A model generated the notes under the pieces. That model worked only from the letters and a program-made list of their open reading frames with translations. It was not told the DNA's origin and did not search any database. Below, piece after piece: positions 48,918 to 59,515 of a DNA stretch of 64,000 nt. The stretch spans positions 57,796,420 to 57,860,419 of the forward strand of contig OZ023211.1 in assembly GCA_963995525.1 (NCBI GenBank), in the 5' to 3' direction. Numbering within the stretch: the stretch's first letter is position 1; each line of letters begins with the position of its first letter. Made by a program: the position numbers and the translations under genes. This stretch comes from Escarpia spicata. Its lineage: Eukaryota > Annelida > Polychaeta > Sabellida > Siboglinidae.

Positions 48918-49830
48918 CTCTTTCTATTGTCATTCATTTGCCTTGACCACTGATCTATCAATTTTTGGTGCATTTAAAAACACTGAAGTAGTTATTTACT
49001 TTTTTCTGTGGACAAATTGAGTTGTTAGTCGTTTCCCAGGCGACCCCAGTATGTGAGTTATGTTCAGTTTACCAGGACATCATTATCTGCTGCATAATTG
49101 GCAACAGCAGAAACTAAATGATCATGATAATGAGTTTATATTTAAAATATTGTAATTGTGATAATTGATGCCCTTGGTCTGTTGCTTCAAGGGTTGATGA
49201 AATCTAGTGAAGAAATAATACTGTAATTGTAATAATTGATGCCCTTGGTCTGTTGCTTCAAGGGTGGATGAAAGCTAGTAAAGAAATAATAATGTTCAAG
49301 AGACTCGTCCATCCACCTTTTGGATGGGCTGAGTTTGTCTTGGATGGGGACAGTTATAGCTGATGGGCTGTCCTAGTGTTTGTGAAAATAAATATTAACA
49401 ACTGTCACTGTTATTTATATCCTCATTATGCTTTAAAATGTGCATGTCAATCTTGAAATTGTATGTACATGTGTTATTGAGTACATATGTGTATTTATGT
49501 CTAGATTTATATATATATATATGCGCGTTTAGACTGGATTGTATGTGCGGACACGCATAAATCTACCAGGAAATTTTGAGACTGGTAAAAACGTAATCTT
49601 GCATGAAGGCCTGTATTTGTTCAACTCAGTTGGTGGCGCCACTGTTTCAGTTTGTTTCCCTACAATATGTGGTGATAATCAACCCACTCACAAATAATGC
49701 TAAATGTTGTTTGGGCTTTGCGAACTCGATCATGCGGCCACTCCTTAAATATACATGTTAGCTGTATATTTAAGGAATTGAATGAATGGATAATTGATAT
49801 CACCTGCCATGTGTTGTGTTCTCTCCACAG
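48918..49830. other. Intron with a 71-bp tandem duplication
   Basis: 49151-49221 is repeated at 49222-49291 (tgtaattgt, ttgatgcccttggtctgttg, cttcaagggt). At 49305-49375, the words tccaccttttggatgggctg and ggacagttatagctgatgg resemble 1899-1970, so a dispersed repeat may be present. A palindromic block (cattccttaaatatacagct against agctgtatatttaaggaat, plus reading) lies near 49740-49780. Confidence 0.6.
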
Positions 49831-49947
49831 GAAATGGTCATTCCAATAGAGAATCTGCTGAGCTACACAAAGCAGAGCGTGATCACGAGCTCTCTCGTTC
49901 GTCTACTTGTGCCAGATGACATTCCTATTGCTTGCTCAATTTTCAAA
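49831..49947 (+). CDS. Exon 3 in window, MyTH4 domain part
   Basis: A 39-codon, phase-0/phase-0 exon between ctctccacag (acceptor) and AAA|GTTAGT (donor). It encodes EMVIPIENLLSYTKQSVI continuing to PIACSIFK. The pattern of a polar head followed by SYTKQSVITSSLVRL and an IACSIFK helix matches the second part of MyTH4 domains, where the partially helical LxxxT/S-x-x-P/I-x-x-SL motif leads into the (I/V)F-helix before the YMG/K motif. It joins directly to the next exon (SIFK-DICKYMKGE) without a missing piece. Confidence 0.88.
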
Positions 49948-50708
49948 GTTAGTATATCTTTTACGTGCTGAACCAGTCTTCAATATCAGCTGCAACATGT
50001 CTTAGTATACAGTAAACATTGGACATAACAAATTCTCGCTTATACAGAATATATGAATATGTCCTGAATTTATTCATTATTGAATTACTATGTACATTAA
50101 ATTTCAGATATAATGAATTTTGAAATTGGCCGGTCTCAAGCAATTTGTCATATCTGCGGTTTATTGTATTTAAGTCAGGATAACGGACCCGTATTTAACA
50201 ATCTCAACAGACTTGTCAACAATTCAATTAACATTGATATATCCAGAATACCATAATCTGTTTTTAAGTTATAGCTATTCCATTTTACATACACCTTCAC
50301 AGGTCCCATTTCGCTTTGAGCATATTAAATTTAATTCTATTAGTATGCAAATATGCTCTGTTATTTTATTGTTTTTAAAGTTTTAAACCAGTTTTTTATA
50401 TATGCAAAATGCTCTATCATTTCATACATTTTTACATTTTATTAAAAATATATATAATGTAAAGATACTGAAAAGTCAAATTATTTTATTGGACATTTCA
50501 TTAGAGGAATATTTGGTTCCAGGCCCATGTTCTTTGAGGGATCATTTGCTACATAAAAAACAATTTGCATTTCCTGTTTACACTAATGTTAAGTGATGTT
50601 TTTAATTCATTAATCTTTGAAATTGTTTGTAGTTTTTTTATTATTAATGTAAAAGGAAGAAAGTTTTTAGAAAATAACTTTATAGATATGTTATTATTTA
50701 TTTAGTCA
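49948..50708. other. Intron, nothing recognised
   Basis: AT-rich sequence of the 965-bp intron between exons 3 and 4. Confidence 0.5.
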
Positions 50709-50845
50709 CTGGGGCTGGTTCCATGAAGTGGCTATTCTTAACACTAAAATGATTGTCTTAGCAAACAATGTTTTATTAAGTAAGCAAGCCTGTGACAATA
50801 AGTAATTCCATAACATTAAGAAACGTATCGTGAAATCAGCTCCAG
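50709..50845. mobile_element. Short MITE upstream of exon 4
   Basis: About 137 bp with terminal inverted repeats CTGGGGCTGGTTCCATGAA and, reversed, CTGGAGCTGATTTCACGA. No coding capacity. It ends 67 bp before the next exon. The terminal motif resembles words inside the GC-rich block at 32658-32690. Confidence 0.6.
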
Positions 50846-50912
50846 ATGAGGCGATCATCTCAGACAATTGCCAGTACACAGAGTGAGACACCTGTACATT
50901 TATCCCTTGCAG

Positions 50913-51137
50913 GATATATGCAAATACATGAAGGGTGAACTAAAGGGCGATACAGAACACCAAGTGCTACAGGGCATCATCAACCACGGTCTGCAGCGCA
51001 TCGACCTGAGGGACGAGATCTTCTGTCAACTCATAAGGCAAACGAGTGATAACCCTCATGAGGACCTCTGTGTACGTGTCTGGCAGATCATGTGTCTGTG
51101 CGTTGTCTCCTTTCATCCCAGTCGGACGCTCAAGAAG
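50913..51137 (+). CDS. Exon 4 in window, MyTH4 domain core
   Basis: A 75-codon phase-0 exon. The acceptor is tatcccttgcag; the donor is AAG|GTAACT at 51138. It carries the signature of the MyTH4 core: DICKYMKGEL, LQGIINHGLQ, LRDEIFCQLIRQTSDNP, then VRVWQIMCLCVVSFHPSRTL. LRDEIxCQLxKQT with NP is diagnostic of the family. In myosin tails MyTH4 forms a supramodule with FERM and binds cargo and, in some classes, microtubules. The exon is hemmed in by a MITE 67 bp upstream and a SINE about 20 bp downstream, yet both splice sites look intact. Confidence 0.93.
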
Positions 51138-51157
51138 GTAACTATATGCCGCGGCTG

Positions 51158-51385
51158 TGTTGCAGTGGCGCAATGGTTAGAGAGTCGCGATCAAGAGATT
51201 CTGGCTTCAGATCCTCTTGTTTTGAACCTTGGGCAAGATCGTTCACATGAATTGCGGGGTGGCTAAATGCTTCCCAGAGAAGTCAAGATGGTGTTTAGTT
51301 AAACAGGTCTGCTAGGGAATAAAGTGTAAAGCACTTAGAGCAGTCCTGAGGACTGGATACCGCACTATATTAGAACGTACCTTTC
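51158..51385 (+). repeat. SINE copy just after exon 4 donor
   Basis: tRNA-derived SINE with a well-kept A-box-like block (agtggcgcaatggttagag) and B-box-like block (ggcttcagatcc). It has lost part of the middle, then continues gtcaagatggtgtttag, aaacaggtctgctaggg and ggactggataccgcac. It begins about 20 bp past the donor. Confidence 0.88.
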
Positions 51386-51405
51386 CCTTTATGATCAGTA
51401 CCTTC

Positions 51406-51555
51406 TACAGTAACACAGCCCCCTCACAATTGCGATCACCTTGGGGCAGTCCCAAATCATTTCTGTAACACTAAGGTGTAGGAAATTGACCGCACTAATG
51501 CTGTCACCTCTTTAATTAGGTCACTTTGACCCAGTACCAATTTCAGTGGGATATC
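51406..51555 (-). mobile_element. Tigger/pogo-like MITE, family member 2 (inverted, truncated)
   Basis: In reverse complement it aligns with the element at 12559-12746 (gtcaaagtgacct, gaggtgac-agcattagt, gatttgggactgccccaagg). The end with the second TIR is missing. Confidence 0.6.
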
Positions 51556-52106
51556 ATAATCAAATGCACTCCTACACCAAGTCACATAGCTTTAAATAAA
51601 TATACAATTCATAACAATATATGAAACAAATGAGCAAGCGAGTGCATGTGTGCATTCATCATGTGTGCATTCATCATGTGTGCACACTTCGTATCCGTTG
51701 TATATAAAATAACGCCAGTGGAATATGGAGAAGGAATATAACTGTACAATTTTGTGTTTAGTCCTGTCTTGGTTTAATATATTTTAAGTTTATATGAGAT
51801 TAATTTCTAATTAAGCACTACAACATATTAAAATGAACACGTTGGCTTTAATTAAAATCTACAAATTCATTAATTTATTGTTCAAAAGGGTAGGGTATAA
51901 TTACATGCTTTTTTATGTTGACGCATATGAATACACAAGGTCACACACATATAGGCTCAAATGGATGCATACTGAAACATATCAGTGGCCCGCTCTAGTA
52001 ACTTGTAAATTGGTTAACAAATTGGTTTTATTTGGTAATGAACCACTAATTATAACATAACACAAAAGCCTAATTGCACTGATAGAGTATGAATGATTGA
52101 CATCCA
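51556..52106. other. Intron, nothing recognised
   Basis: AT-rich; a small tandem (tgtgtgcattcatca) occurs near 51650. Confidence 0.4.
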
Positions 52107-52903
52107 CAGACCTGCCTACCATTCCGGATTGTCCGGAATCATTCCGGAAAGTCACCTCAAATTACGGTATTACGGCGAGGGATGAAAATATTACGGACTC
52201 TCACCATGTTTGCCAATCACTAAAATTTAGCTTCCACTATATTCAACAGGTGGCAGCATATGTATGCAGCAGTTGTGACATGGTTTTTCATTCGCTGAGT
52301 CTGGTCGTAATCTAACTAATAGGAAACAGCGTTATGACAAATTCGCATTTCCACGATCAAACAAAACAAAGTCACGCGGCACGAAATGATGGCTGACAGC
52401 AAAACGATGCCACCGCCAACCAAAAATAAACATGTAATGCAAAAATTTAGTGAGTGTTGTACTTGTAGTGTTAGGCCAACTGACTGTACTAAGACTAAGT
52501 AATGTATTTATTGAGGAGTTTAGTCTATCATTGACAGCCTATCATACAGTCACTAGAGTCTAGGTGATGTCGATGACAGCGTAATGTAATACTAATGGTT
52601 TTGCCGCGCTACAACCCCATCCTCCCTGTCTATTATTTATCATTCTATCAGGCAATAATACAGGGATAGGGGGATGGGGGATAGGCTTATATACTAGAGT
52701 TGAGTAGACTAGAGTCTAGACGATGTCGATGACAGCATAACGTAATGGTTTTGCCGTCGCTACCCCCCACCCACCCCACCCCCCCCGGTGACAATATCTT
52801 ACACGGTTCTGAACAATTACTGACAGGAAGCCTATATTCCTGAAAATCCATGTAAATGGGAAGATGGATTACTGACAGGAGGTTTTTGGGGTAGGCAGGT
52901 CTG
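52107..52903. mobile_element. TIR DNA transposon, non-autonomous, 797 bp
   Basis: Perfect 14-bp inverted ends: CAGACCTGCCTACC at 52107 and GGTAGGCAGGTCTG ending at 52903. The hexamer catcca lies immediately outside both ends (52101-52106 and 52904-52909), a likely 6-bp target duplication. CA-starting ends are hAT-like, but 8 bp would be usual for hAT. The interior has an imperfect duplication (tagagtctag with gatgtcgatgacagc at 52553 and 52710) and a short frame MMADSKTMPPPTKNKHVMQK that might be a transposase N-terminus remnant. Confidence 0.75.
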
Positions 52904-53043
52904 CATCCACGGGATTAGTGGTGCTCTAATCCTTTTATGATGAGTCACAATCTACACATTAGTCGCTAATAACACTGCAGTAAACTTGGCTTGGCACAGT
53001 CTACCAACTATTTCCCATATGTTCTAAACAGTGTGGCCTTTGT

Positions 53044-53240
53044 GTGAATGTGTATATACGTATGTATGTATGTATGTTTGTACATATGTATGTATGTACA
53101 AATGCAAACCAGCATACAGACACACTGCATACACATAGGCATGCACACACACATGGACACACACACGGACACACACAGACACGCACGCACGCACACATGC
53201 ACGCACGCACGCACGCAAGCACTCACGCATGCACACACAG

Positions 53241-53271
<31 letters not shown>

Positions 53272-53282
53272 CACACACACAC
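53044..53282. repeat. GTAT and CA/CGCA microsatellite
   Basis: A tatgtatgtatg run at about 53058-53095, then CACA, CACGGACA and CACGCACG repeats to 53282. Two-strand ORFs here are artefacts. Confidence 0.95.
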
Positions 53283-53918
53283 GTGATCACAGTAGACCTC
53301 AGGGAGGACTCTATATGTAAATAATCTATTCTAAAAGCTATTTTAGGACAGTTGAAAAATACCATTTTGAACAACGTATCAAACGTCCCTAGGTTCGCCC
53401 CATGTGCAATAATTACAATAAGCCTAGCAACCAAGCTAACTCCATGTCATGGCCAACTGTCTATAATGGTTGTCTAGCTTGGTTGTTATTATGAACGTAC
53501 ACAGGGGAAACATGGGGTTTTTGATATTTTGTTCAATGTGTTATTGTGAAACTATTCTAAAAAACATTAACTTTGTACTATATATTTCCATATTGAACTA
53601 TAGTGCTTCAGGACTTTGTGCCACCTTGTCCACTGTGAGCCTCTCCAGTGAGCACAGCTAACTGGCCTCAAACCTAATTGATTTTCCCATTAGCGCGTAT
53701 TATTGCCATTTCATTGGCACATTGGTAAGTGTACATGTGATTATTTAATTGTGATGAAATCATTCCCTTTCTTTCCTTTTCTTCCGGTGTAGTTTCCTCG
53801 CGGCTACACTGGGCTATAAGTGTTGCATTTGATGTCGGTACTAGTAATTCTATAAGTATTGGTCATTACATCAGTGATTTTGATGTTCAATATCAAAAGG
53901 TCTGATGTCATAATGATG
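53283..53918. other. Intron, nothing recognised
   Basis: No supported feature. Confidence 0.35.
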
Positions 53919-55953
53919 CAGTGTTCTGCCTAGGTCGAATTTACAGGGCATTACGCCCTGCCCTTTTTCACACCCTGGTATCCAAAAAAGGCAAAAAAGA
54001 ACGACGTGCCTTTTTTATACGACGCCCTGCTATATTTTGCACATAACCCTACTCGTCACTACAGATGGTTACACGATCGTGTATATTATTATTCATCGTC
54101 CCGATAGCGCCACACGCGCGGTTAGATTGTTCCCAACTGCATCTCGCAATTGGGAATGGATGCGTCACGAGATCGGGGCGCTTGGAGACACTCGATCATC
54201 TGCAAGCGCCCCGATGTCGACAACGTATCCCGATCGTGCCACGCGGTTATTTCGATTGTTCAAGCGCCCCTATCTCGACTCCTATCCCGGTTGCCATTAA
54301 ATTCTTAATCGTGTGTACCAAAAATATTAAATACATTGATTTGAGGAGACGCCGACCTTCGAAAATGGATAAACCAGAGCGACTATACATATGGCCAATA
54401 GCATTCCTTATTTTGTTCGTATCTTCAAAAGTTAAAGTCTAATCGCCGGGAGAATTCTACGTTAGAATAGTCGTTAAATTCTTAATCACATGATACTTGC
54501 AAAACTTATTAAAATGTGTTTTGATCTGAGGAGGCGCCAAACTTCACAAGTCGGTAGACCAGCCTGTTCGCGACAGACTTTCGAGGCCGGCATGTGCGAT
54601 TAGAAAAATTATGTTTTATTCATACACTGTTTATTTGTTAATGTACTGTTATATAATGATCAATAACGATGTTTAGTATAACATAGGTCAACAACAGTAG
54701 TGAATAATTGCGTATTGTCCGCGTTAAAAGAACCTGCTCCCCCTCAATATGCAATGACCCGCCGGCACATGACGTCGCTCATGCTCGTTGCAAGGTGTGC
54801 CATTTCTAGGTCACGATGTCACGTGCGTGTGTAGTGGACTAGCCAAGGGTGCTGAGATTGCTGGCGGCTAGCGTCTTCTTTTACCAAAGCGTTTAACAGT
54901 AGCTACCTGTAATAATCATTATTTGGAGGGTTGTTTCAAACTACCGGTAGTAATAATCATGTTTTTCTGTTTATTAACTCATTGTTAAAAATGAGATTGT
55001 GTGTGGGTAGTTTTTCTGTAAATAAAATGGAATTTTACAAATTAGCTATGCATGTCTAATTATTTAATGTTTGACATCACACATTTTACTATTTGCAGTG
55101 CAATATATCTAAATTTCTGTTCAGCCTAGCCCAACAATATCTTGCATACCTATTGCTTATATAATAGTCTCTGAGAATATTAAATATGATGTGAATTTAT
55201 ATATAAAATGTTGTCATGCTGGATATCGTGTTTTGCTCAAACTTAAATATAGTTAAGACATGCCAATTTAATAAAATAAAATATGTTGTATTGTCTATAT
55301 ATACTATATAATCATCCCATTGTTCACATTTATATTTATTTAAATGTCATTTTTCAAAATTACTATGTTGCTTGTACATTTTTTATTTTCAAAATTTAAT
55401 GTAACAGTATATCTCAATTTATGTTAAACCTAGCCCAAAGAAATTTGGCACACATATTACTTGTATAATATTCTCTATGTATATTGAATATTATGCAGAT
55501 TTACACAAATTAAAAAGTCATGTAAAGCTAAATATTGTGTTTTGTTCTACAAATGCTTGCCTAAGCCAATATTATAATGCATAAATATACGTATACACTG
55601 TGTACACAATATACTATATGTAAGTAGTATGATATTAAACTACAAGCTGTATACTCCTACTATGTCTTGTTAACTATTTAATTTAGTTGCATGTCACAAG
55701 TGCCTTTACTATATGTAAGTAGTATGATGTTACAAGTGCCTTTTTAACCATTGCTTACCGCACGTGTTCGACGTGCCGTTTACTAAAATGACACACTGCT
55801 CTTTTGAAAACCTGGGCAAAACACTGTTAAATATGGGTCATGTTAACTATTTAGTCACGCGTCGCGCGTGCCTTTTTAGCTATTGCTCACCGGGTTCTGT
55901 GCCCTTTTTCTGAAATGGCACCTTGCCCTTTTGAGAACCTGAGCAGAACACTG
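53919..55953. mobile_element. TIR DNA transposon of about 2.03 kb, hAT-like
   Basis: The left end CAGTGTTCTGCCTAGGT is mirrored by ACCTGAGCAGAACACTG at the right. The pentamer TGATG lies directly outside both ends (53914-53918 and 55954-55958), a likely 5-bp target duplication. The right end is reiterated internally: cctgggcaaaacactg near 55817 precedes the true end by about 120 bp. A CpG-rich block (54080-54300) includes a perfect 13-bp stem (atcggggcgcttg at 54172 and its complement at 54203). Two related blocks, rich in gaggagacgcc and gaggaggcgcc, lie near 54340 and 54533. No transposase was recognised. Confidence 0.65.
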
Positions 55954-56056
55954 TGATGGGACAATTGTCTGTTGCTACGGGGTCAGGTTGTCAGCTTATA
56001 AGCTAATTTTCAAATTACCTTAAACAAGATCACAGTGAGAACATAAAAATGCAAAT

Positions 56057-56222
56057 ACATTGGAACCTCATTATTAAGGTCACCCTTGAAAATGGGCAAG
56101 TGACCTGATTAGCAAGGTGATCATATATTTTCTATATATGGAAATCAATTGAGATCTTACAGTAAGCTTAATTGAGTGCTGTGGCTGTATTACTGAGGTG
56201 ACCGTCAAGCAAGGTTCAACAG
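56057..56222 (+). mobile_element. Tigger/pogo-like MITE, family member 3
   Basis: Left end tggaacctcattattaaggt and right end gaccgtcaagcaaggttcaa-cag form inverted repeats of the same type as those at 12559. Internally gtgacctgattagcaaggtg and ctgtattactgaggtgacc repeat the family's motif. Confidence 0.6.
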
Positions 56223-57144
56223 TTCTAGGCAGCCTATAAGACAGACCAAGGATATTAATATTCATGAAGTTGTGTTCTGGGATTGCATTTGTTAAACACA
56301 TCAATAATTTATTACAATAACATTTGCCTAAAAATAATAATAAGGTAAATTCTATTGCACCTAAAATACACTTATATAATTATCTATCTGTCACAATTTC
56401 ATATAGCATGTGTCACCAATGCCATTTTCGAGTGGGAAATACGGCTTTTTCCCCAAGGTTGTGCCTTCCCACTTTCTAAATAACATGTCTTGCTTGTAAT
56501 TAATTTTCAAAAACAAACAATATTCTCTAAAAAAATTATGGATTTGTTGCAACTTTCATACAAGGACAATTTAATTCTTTAGACGCTGGTGATTTAACAT
56601 TTTCTCACGCATGTATTCATCGCAAACAATGACACATATAAACTCAAAAAAACAACAACAAAAACACAAAACTAAACTTTAAAAAAATGTATATGAGAAA
56701 AGTATTATGATTGCCTAAGTAATCATTCACATCAATTTCTCACCCATTTTATTGGTGTAGCAATTAACATGTCCCATAGTTCAAATTTCATCAGTGTAGA
56801 TAATCCTCATGAACTGACTCTAACCAATGCTGTGTCTTTCGTCAATCTTCGATAGTGTTTATAAACAAAACACCAGGTCTTATGGAGTAAGGATTTTCCC
56901 ATTTTCGTCTCCTGCTTATCTCTCGTCTGGTTTTAGCATGCTCAGTGCTGCCACCTAGTGACCAATGTGCTTACTGGCATCACCTAATGGCTTATGCACT
57001 GGCCTCACCACCATTGTATGGAATGATGAGCAAAGACCGTAGATTTATATGGACACATTACTCATGTAGAACGTGATAGTATGCAATGGACCTGCTCGTC
57101 TGCCATTTTGACAATCTGACTGACCGTGTGTTGCTGTGTTGCAG
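56223..57144. other. Intron, nothing recognised
   Basis: AT-rich sequence ending in the acceptor of exon 5. At 56945-57005, a run of agtgctgccacctagtgacc and cactggcctcaccacc similarities suggests decayed repeats. Confidence 0.35.
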
Positions 57145-57297
57145 TACCTGCTGCTGTACCTCCGACAGAGCTGTGATAACGTCAGTGAGATGGGAGATGA
57201 TAGCAAGGTGGCGAAGTACGCCAGCTACTGTCTCTGGCACCTCAGTATGCCCACCCAGAAGTGTCGCCGGTGGCCCCCCTCACACATGGAGATCCAG
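57145..57297 (+). CDS. Exon 5 in window, end of MyTH4
   Basis: A 51-codon phase-0 exon after gtgttgcag. It encodes YLLLYLRQSCDNV, then VAKYASYCLWHLSM and RRWPPSHMEIQ. The Y-L-x-x-(Y/F)-L-R helix, the YAxYC block and the closing R-x-x-PPS-x-x-EI are the standard C-terminal end of MyTH4, which continues into FERM. The preferred donor is CAG|GTACGC at 57298. The reading frame remains open past this donor through a second, very similar donor at 57391, so an alternative 31-residue extension is possible. The previous exon ends PSRTLKK, which joins smoothly to YLLLYLRQ. Confidence 0.92.
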
Positions 57298-57470
57298 GTA
57301 CGCATGGCGTCATTTGGTATCATTAAACGTTACTGCACAGCGCTTTACAGCATTAAACACAGGTCGCTGCACTTGCTCATGGATATCCAGGTATGCGTAC
57401 CGCCATCTGGTGTCATTAAATGTTATAATGCAGCGCCATACGACACATTAAACCTGCCTTTGCAGTTCAG
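57285..57470. repeat. 93-bp tandem duplication across exon 5 donor
   Basis: 57285-57377 and 57378-57470 are diverged copies (catggagatccaggtacgc against catggatatccaggtatgc, then cattaaa, cagcgc and cattaaac blocks). The duplication covers the last five codons of exon 5 and the first 80 bases of the intron. The second copy keeps the donor, CAG|GTATGC at 57391. Confidence 0.85.
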
Positions 57471-57695
57471 TTTTTGCCTGTCTTGTTTAAGAATAATTTT
57501 GTGAAACCTCTAACCTGTCTCATTTCCACTGCATTCAGCATGGTTTGTTTTATTTATTTAACATTATCTGGATCTAAATATGTTAACATCAGGCTATTCA
57601 AACTTTTGAAGTTATCTGATCTAATACGTAGTTAATAATTATTTAATTTTTAAGTGAGGCTTGCAGTTTCACTTACTGCTACATGTTCTCCACAG

Positions 57696-57854
57696 GCAGT
57701 GTGCAGTCTGCAGCCTCTACTATGTCACATCCACTTCCTGGATGGCTCAGTGAAGGCGATCGCCATCGACCCAGCCGAGACAGTGACCAGCATCATGAGA
57801 CGCATCCAACAGATGATACTGCTCGAGAACATCCATGGCTGGGCACTCTACGAG
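57696..57854 (+). CDS. Exon 6 in window, start of FERM domain
   Basis: A 53-codon phase-0 exon after gttctccacag, with donor GAG|GTCAGG at 57855. It reads AVCSLQPLLCHIHFLDGSVK onward to ENIHGWALYE. The strand pattern HIHFLDGSVKAIAID, the helix ETVTSIMRRIQQMI and the closing hydrophobic WALYE correspond to the first part of the FERM F1 (ubiquitin-like) lobe; EIQ-AV joins MyTH4 to FERM as in myosin VII/XV tails. The rest of FERM is beyond the window. In the family this module binds cargo such as adhesion or scaffold proteins; no partner can be named here. Confidence 0.9.
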
Positions 57855-58182
57855 GTCAGGGTCTCTCTCGCACAGTCGTGTGTTGTCACGGGGTGTTGCA
57901 AGAGTCTTTGCAGTCATAATAATATTGGAATGACTTCTTTAGCACCAATATCCTCAGAAAATCTGAGCTCAGTGGCGCAGCAAATCCAAAGGATTAAAGG
58001 AAATAAAAATAAGGCATTAGCTAAAATCCTTTTTCCATGTGTACACAAAGTTTAACCTTGTATGGAACATTTGACAACATTAAAAAAATACTTTTGTAGC
58101 ACAAATTCGATTCTAAACCCATCTGTGTAGCGATTCCCGTGGAAAATAAAAATTTAATGAGCTAGGCGATCACGTGGTATCG
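57855..58182. other. Start of the next intron
   Basis: The frame stays open for about 65 codons past the donor, but this tail lacks FERM similarity, so I treat it as intron. Confidence 0.5.
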
Positions 58183-58812
58183 GGACGTCACTTATGACCC
58201 ACACTCGCATCAGGCCGACCCTTACCATGCATTCAGAGCATGTTTACAAGTATAGTTTTTAGGTCGAAACGAGCGTCAGAATTAGTTATTGTGGAATATT
58301 CCGATGAAATACAAACAGTAGTCATCATAGAGGAACAAGCAGTTATCTTACCGTTCCACATGAATCCAATTTTATTCAAAACAATGTGAGTGGACCTACT
58401 TGTCGACTAGGTTTCGCCGAGCTTGAGCTCGTTTTCAGAATAATTAATCAAATGCAACCAGCGAGAGATAATCTACACCAATAAACATACATAGCAAACA
58501 TATTGTATCTAGCTACAGAAATTAACGTGTATAATCTCATAATATCACTAGAATATTGATGTATGAAGGAGGAGTTGTACAATTTATCGTAACAACTTAA
58601 ATCAGTCAGTGAATTTCTGTCAGTCCTGCTAGCTCAGTTAGTAAAGGCATTGGTTACTTGGCATTTATTTTGCAATCAGGTGACACTGGTTCAATCCACA
58701 CACCAAACCATTGATTTATTTTTACACTCTGGTTTATGTTTTCACGAAGTAATATAAACTAAATCATTTTTATACTATGATGCACTGTTTGTAAGTAGTT
58801 TTTTTATTTTTG

Positions 58813-59068
58813 TAGTAATTATTTATTCGCCGCCAAAATTTTAATATGGGAATTATATAACGATGTTTCTAAATTTTATTTATCCAAACAAATATAATGT
58901 AATGGATATATAATTTATTAATTGTATATATATATATATTGTACGGTAATATATTGTAATTATGTATGTGAAAACAAATGGTGATCTGTCTGGATAAATA
59001 ACATTTAGAAAAATCGCGTTATATATAATTACCATATTTTCATTTTTGTGGCGAATAAATAATTACTA
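58813..59068. mobile_element. Inner palindromic MITE
   Basis: 256 bp with long inverted ends: TAGTAATTATTTATTCGCC at the left and GGCGAATAAATAATTACTA at the right, with similarity continuing about 90 bp inward (tttatttatccaaacaa, ttgtctggataaataaca type). It sits at the centre of the larger palindrome and is AT-rich. Confidence 0.8.
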
Positions 59069-59515
59069 CAGTTACGCCTCATTATAATGCGGTAGTCGGG
59101 GTCCACAAAATGAATCCGCGTTATAAACGTGGCGTGTTCCCAAAACAAACAATACCTCGCTCCACAATTACTGTTCCTAAAGTTAAAACTGACCATAATT
59201 ATAGTCAAAGAAACTTTGATAGCATTGGCAGTGCAGAATAAACAACGGCAACGTAGTGATGCGCCTCACACTTGATTCGTTGCAGTTGTACGTCAACGTT
59301 AAATTTATTGTCCACCAACTAGTCTTTCAATATACACATGCCATGGACAAAGATGGGGATAACTTCACACAAAACAATTGACAGTTATTACTGTGTTAAT
59401 ATAGTTTGTCATTGCGCCCATTTTCCCCCTGGTGGCAGAAATTCGGGGTCCATGACCGACCGCGTTATAACCGAATCCGCGTTATAACGGGGCACGTTAT
59501 AACGAGGTGCGATTG
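59069..59515. mobile_element. Tigger/pogo-like MITE with TA duplication
   Basis: 447 bp with ends CAGTTACGCCTCATTATAAT and, reversed, CAATCGCACCTCGTTATAAC, flanked by TA on both sides (59067-59068 and 59516-59517). Sub-terminal cgttataa motifs are repeated. It lies directly beside the inner palindrome. Likely mobilised by a pogo/Tigger transposase encoded elsewhere. Confidence 0.75.

Noticed and set aside
51138..51266. Continuation of exon 4 beyond 51137
   Set aside because: The open frame runs into a SINE; the donor AAG|GTAACT and the smooth MyTH4 join to exon 5 place the end at 51137.
53001..53434. Cys/Val-rich ORFs around 53.0-53.4 kb
   Set aside because: They are translations of the CA/CGCA microsatellite.
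58619..58703. A tRNA gene (A-box and B-box present)
   Set aside because: The cloverleaf is not complete, and the same stretch occurs inverted in the other palindrome arm, so it is a tRNA-derived repeat.
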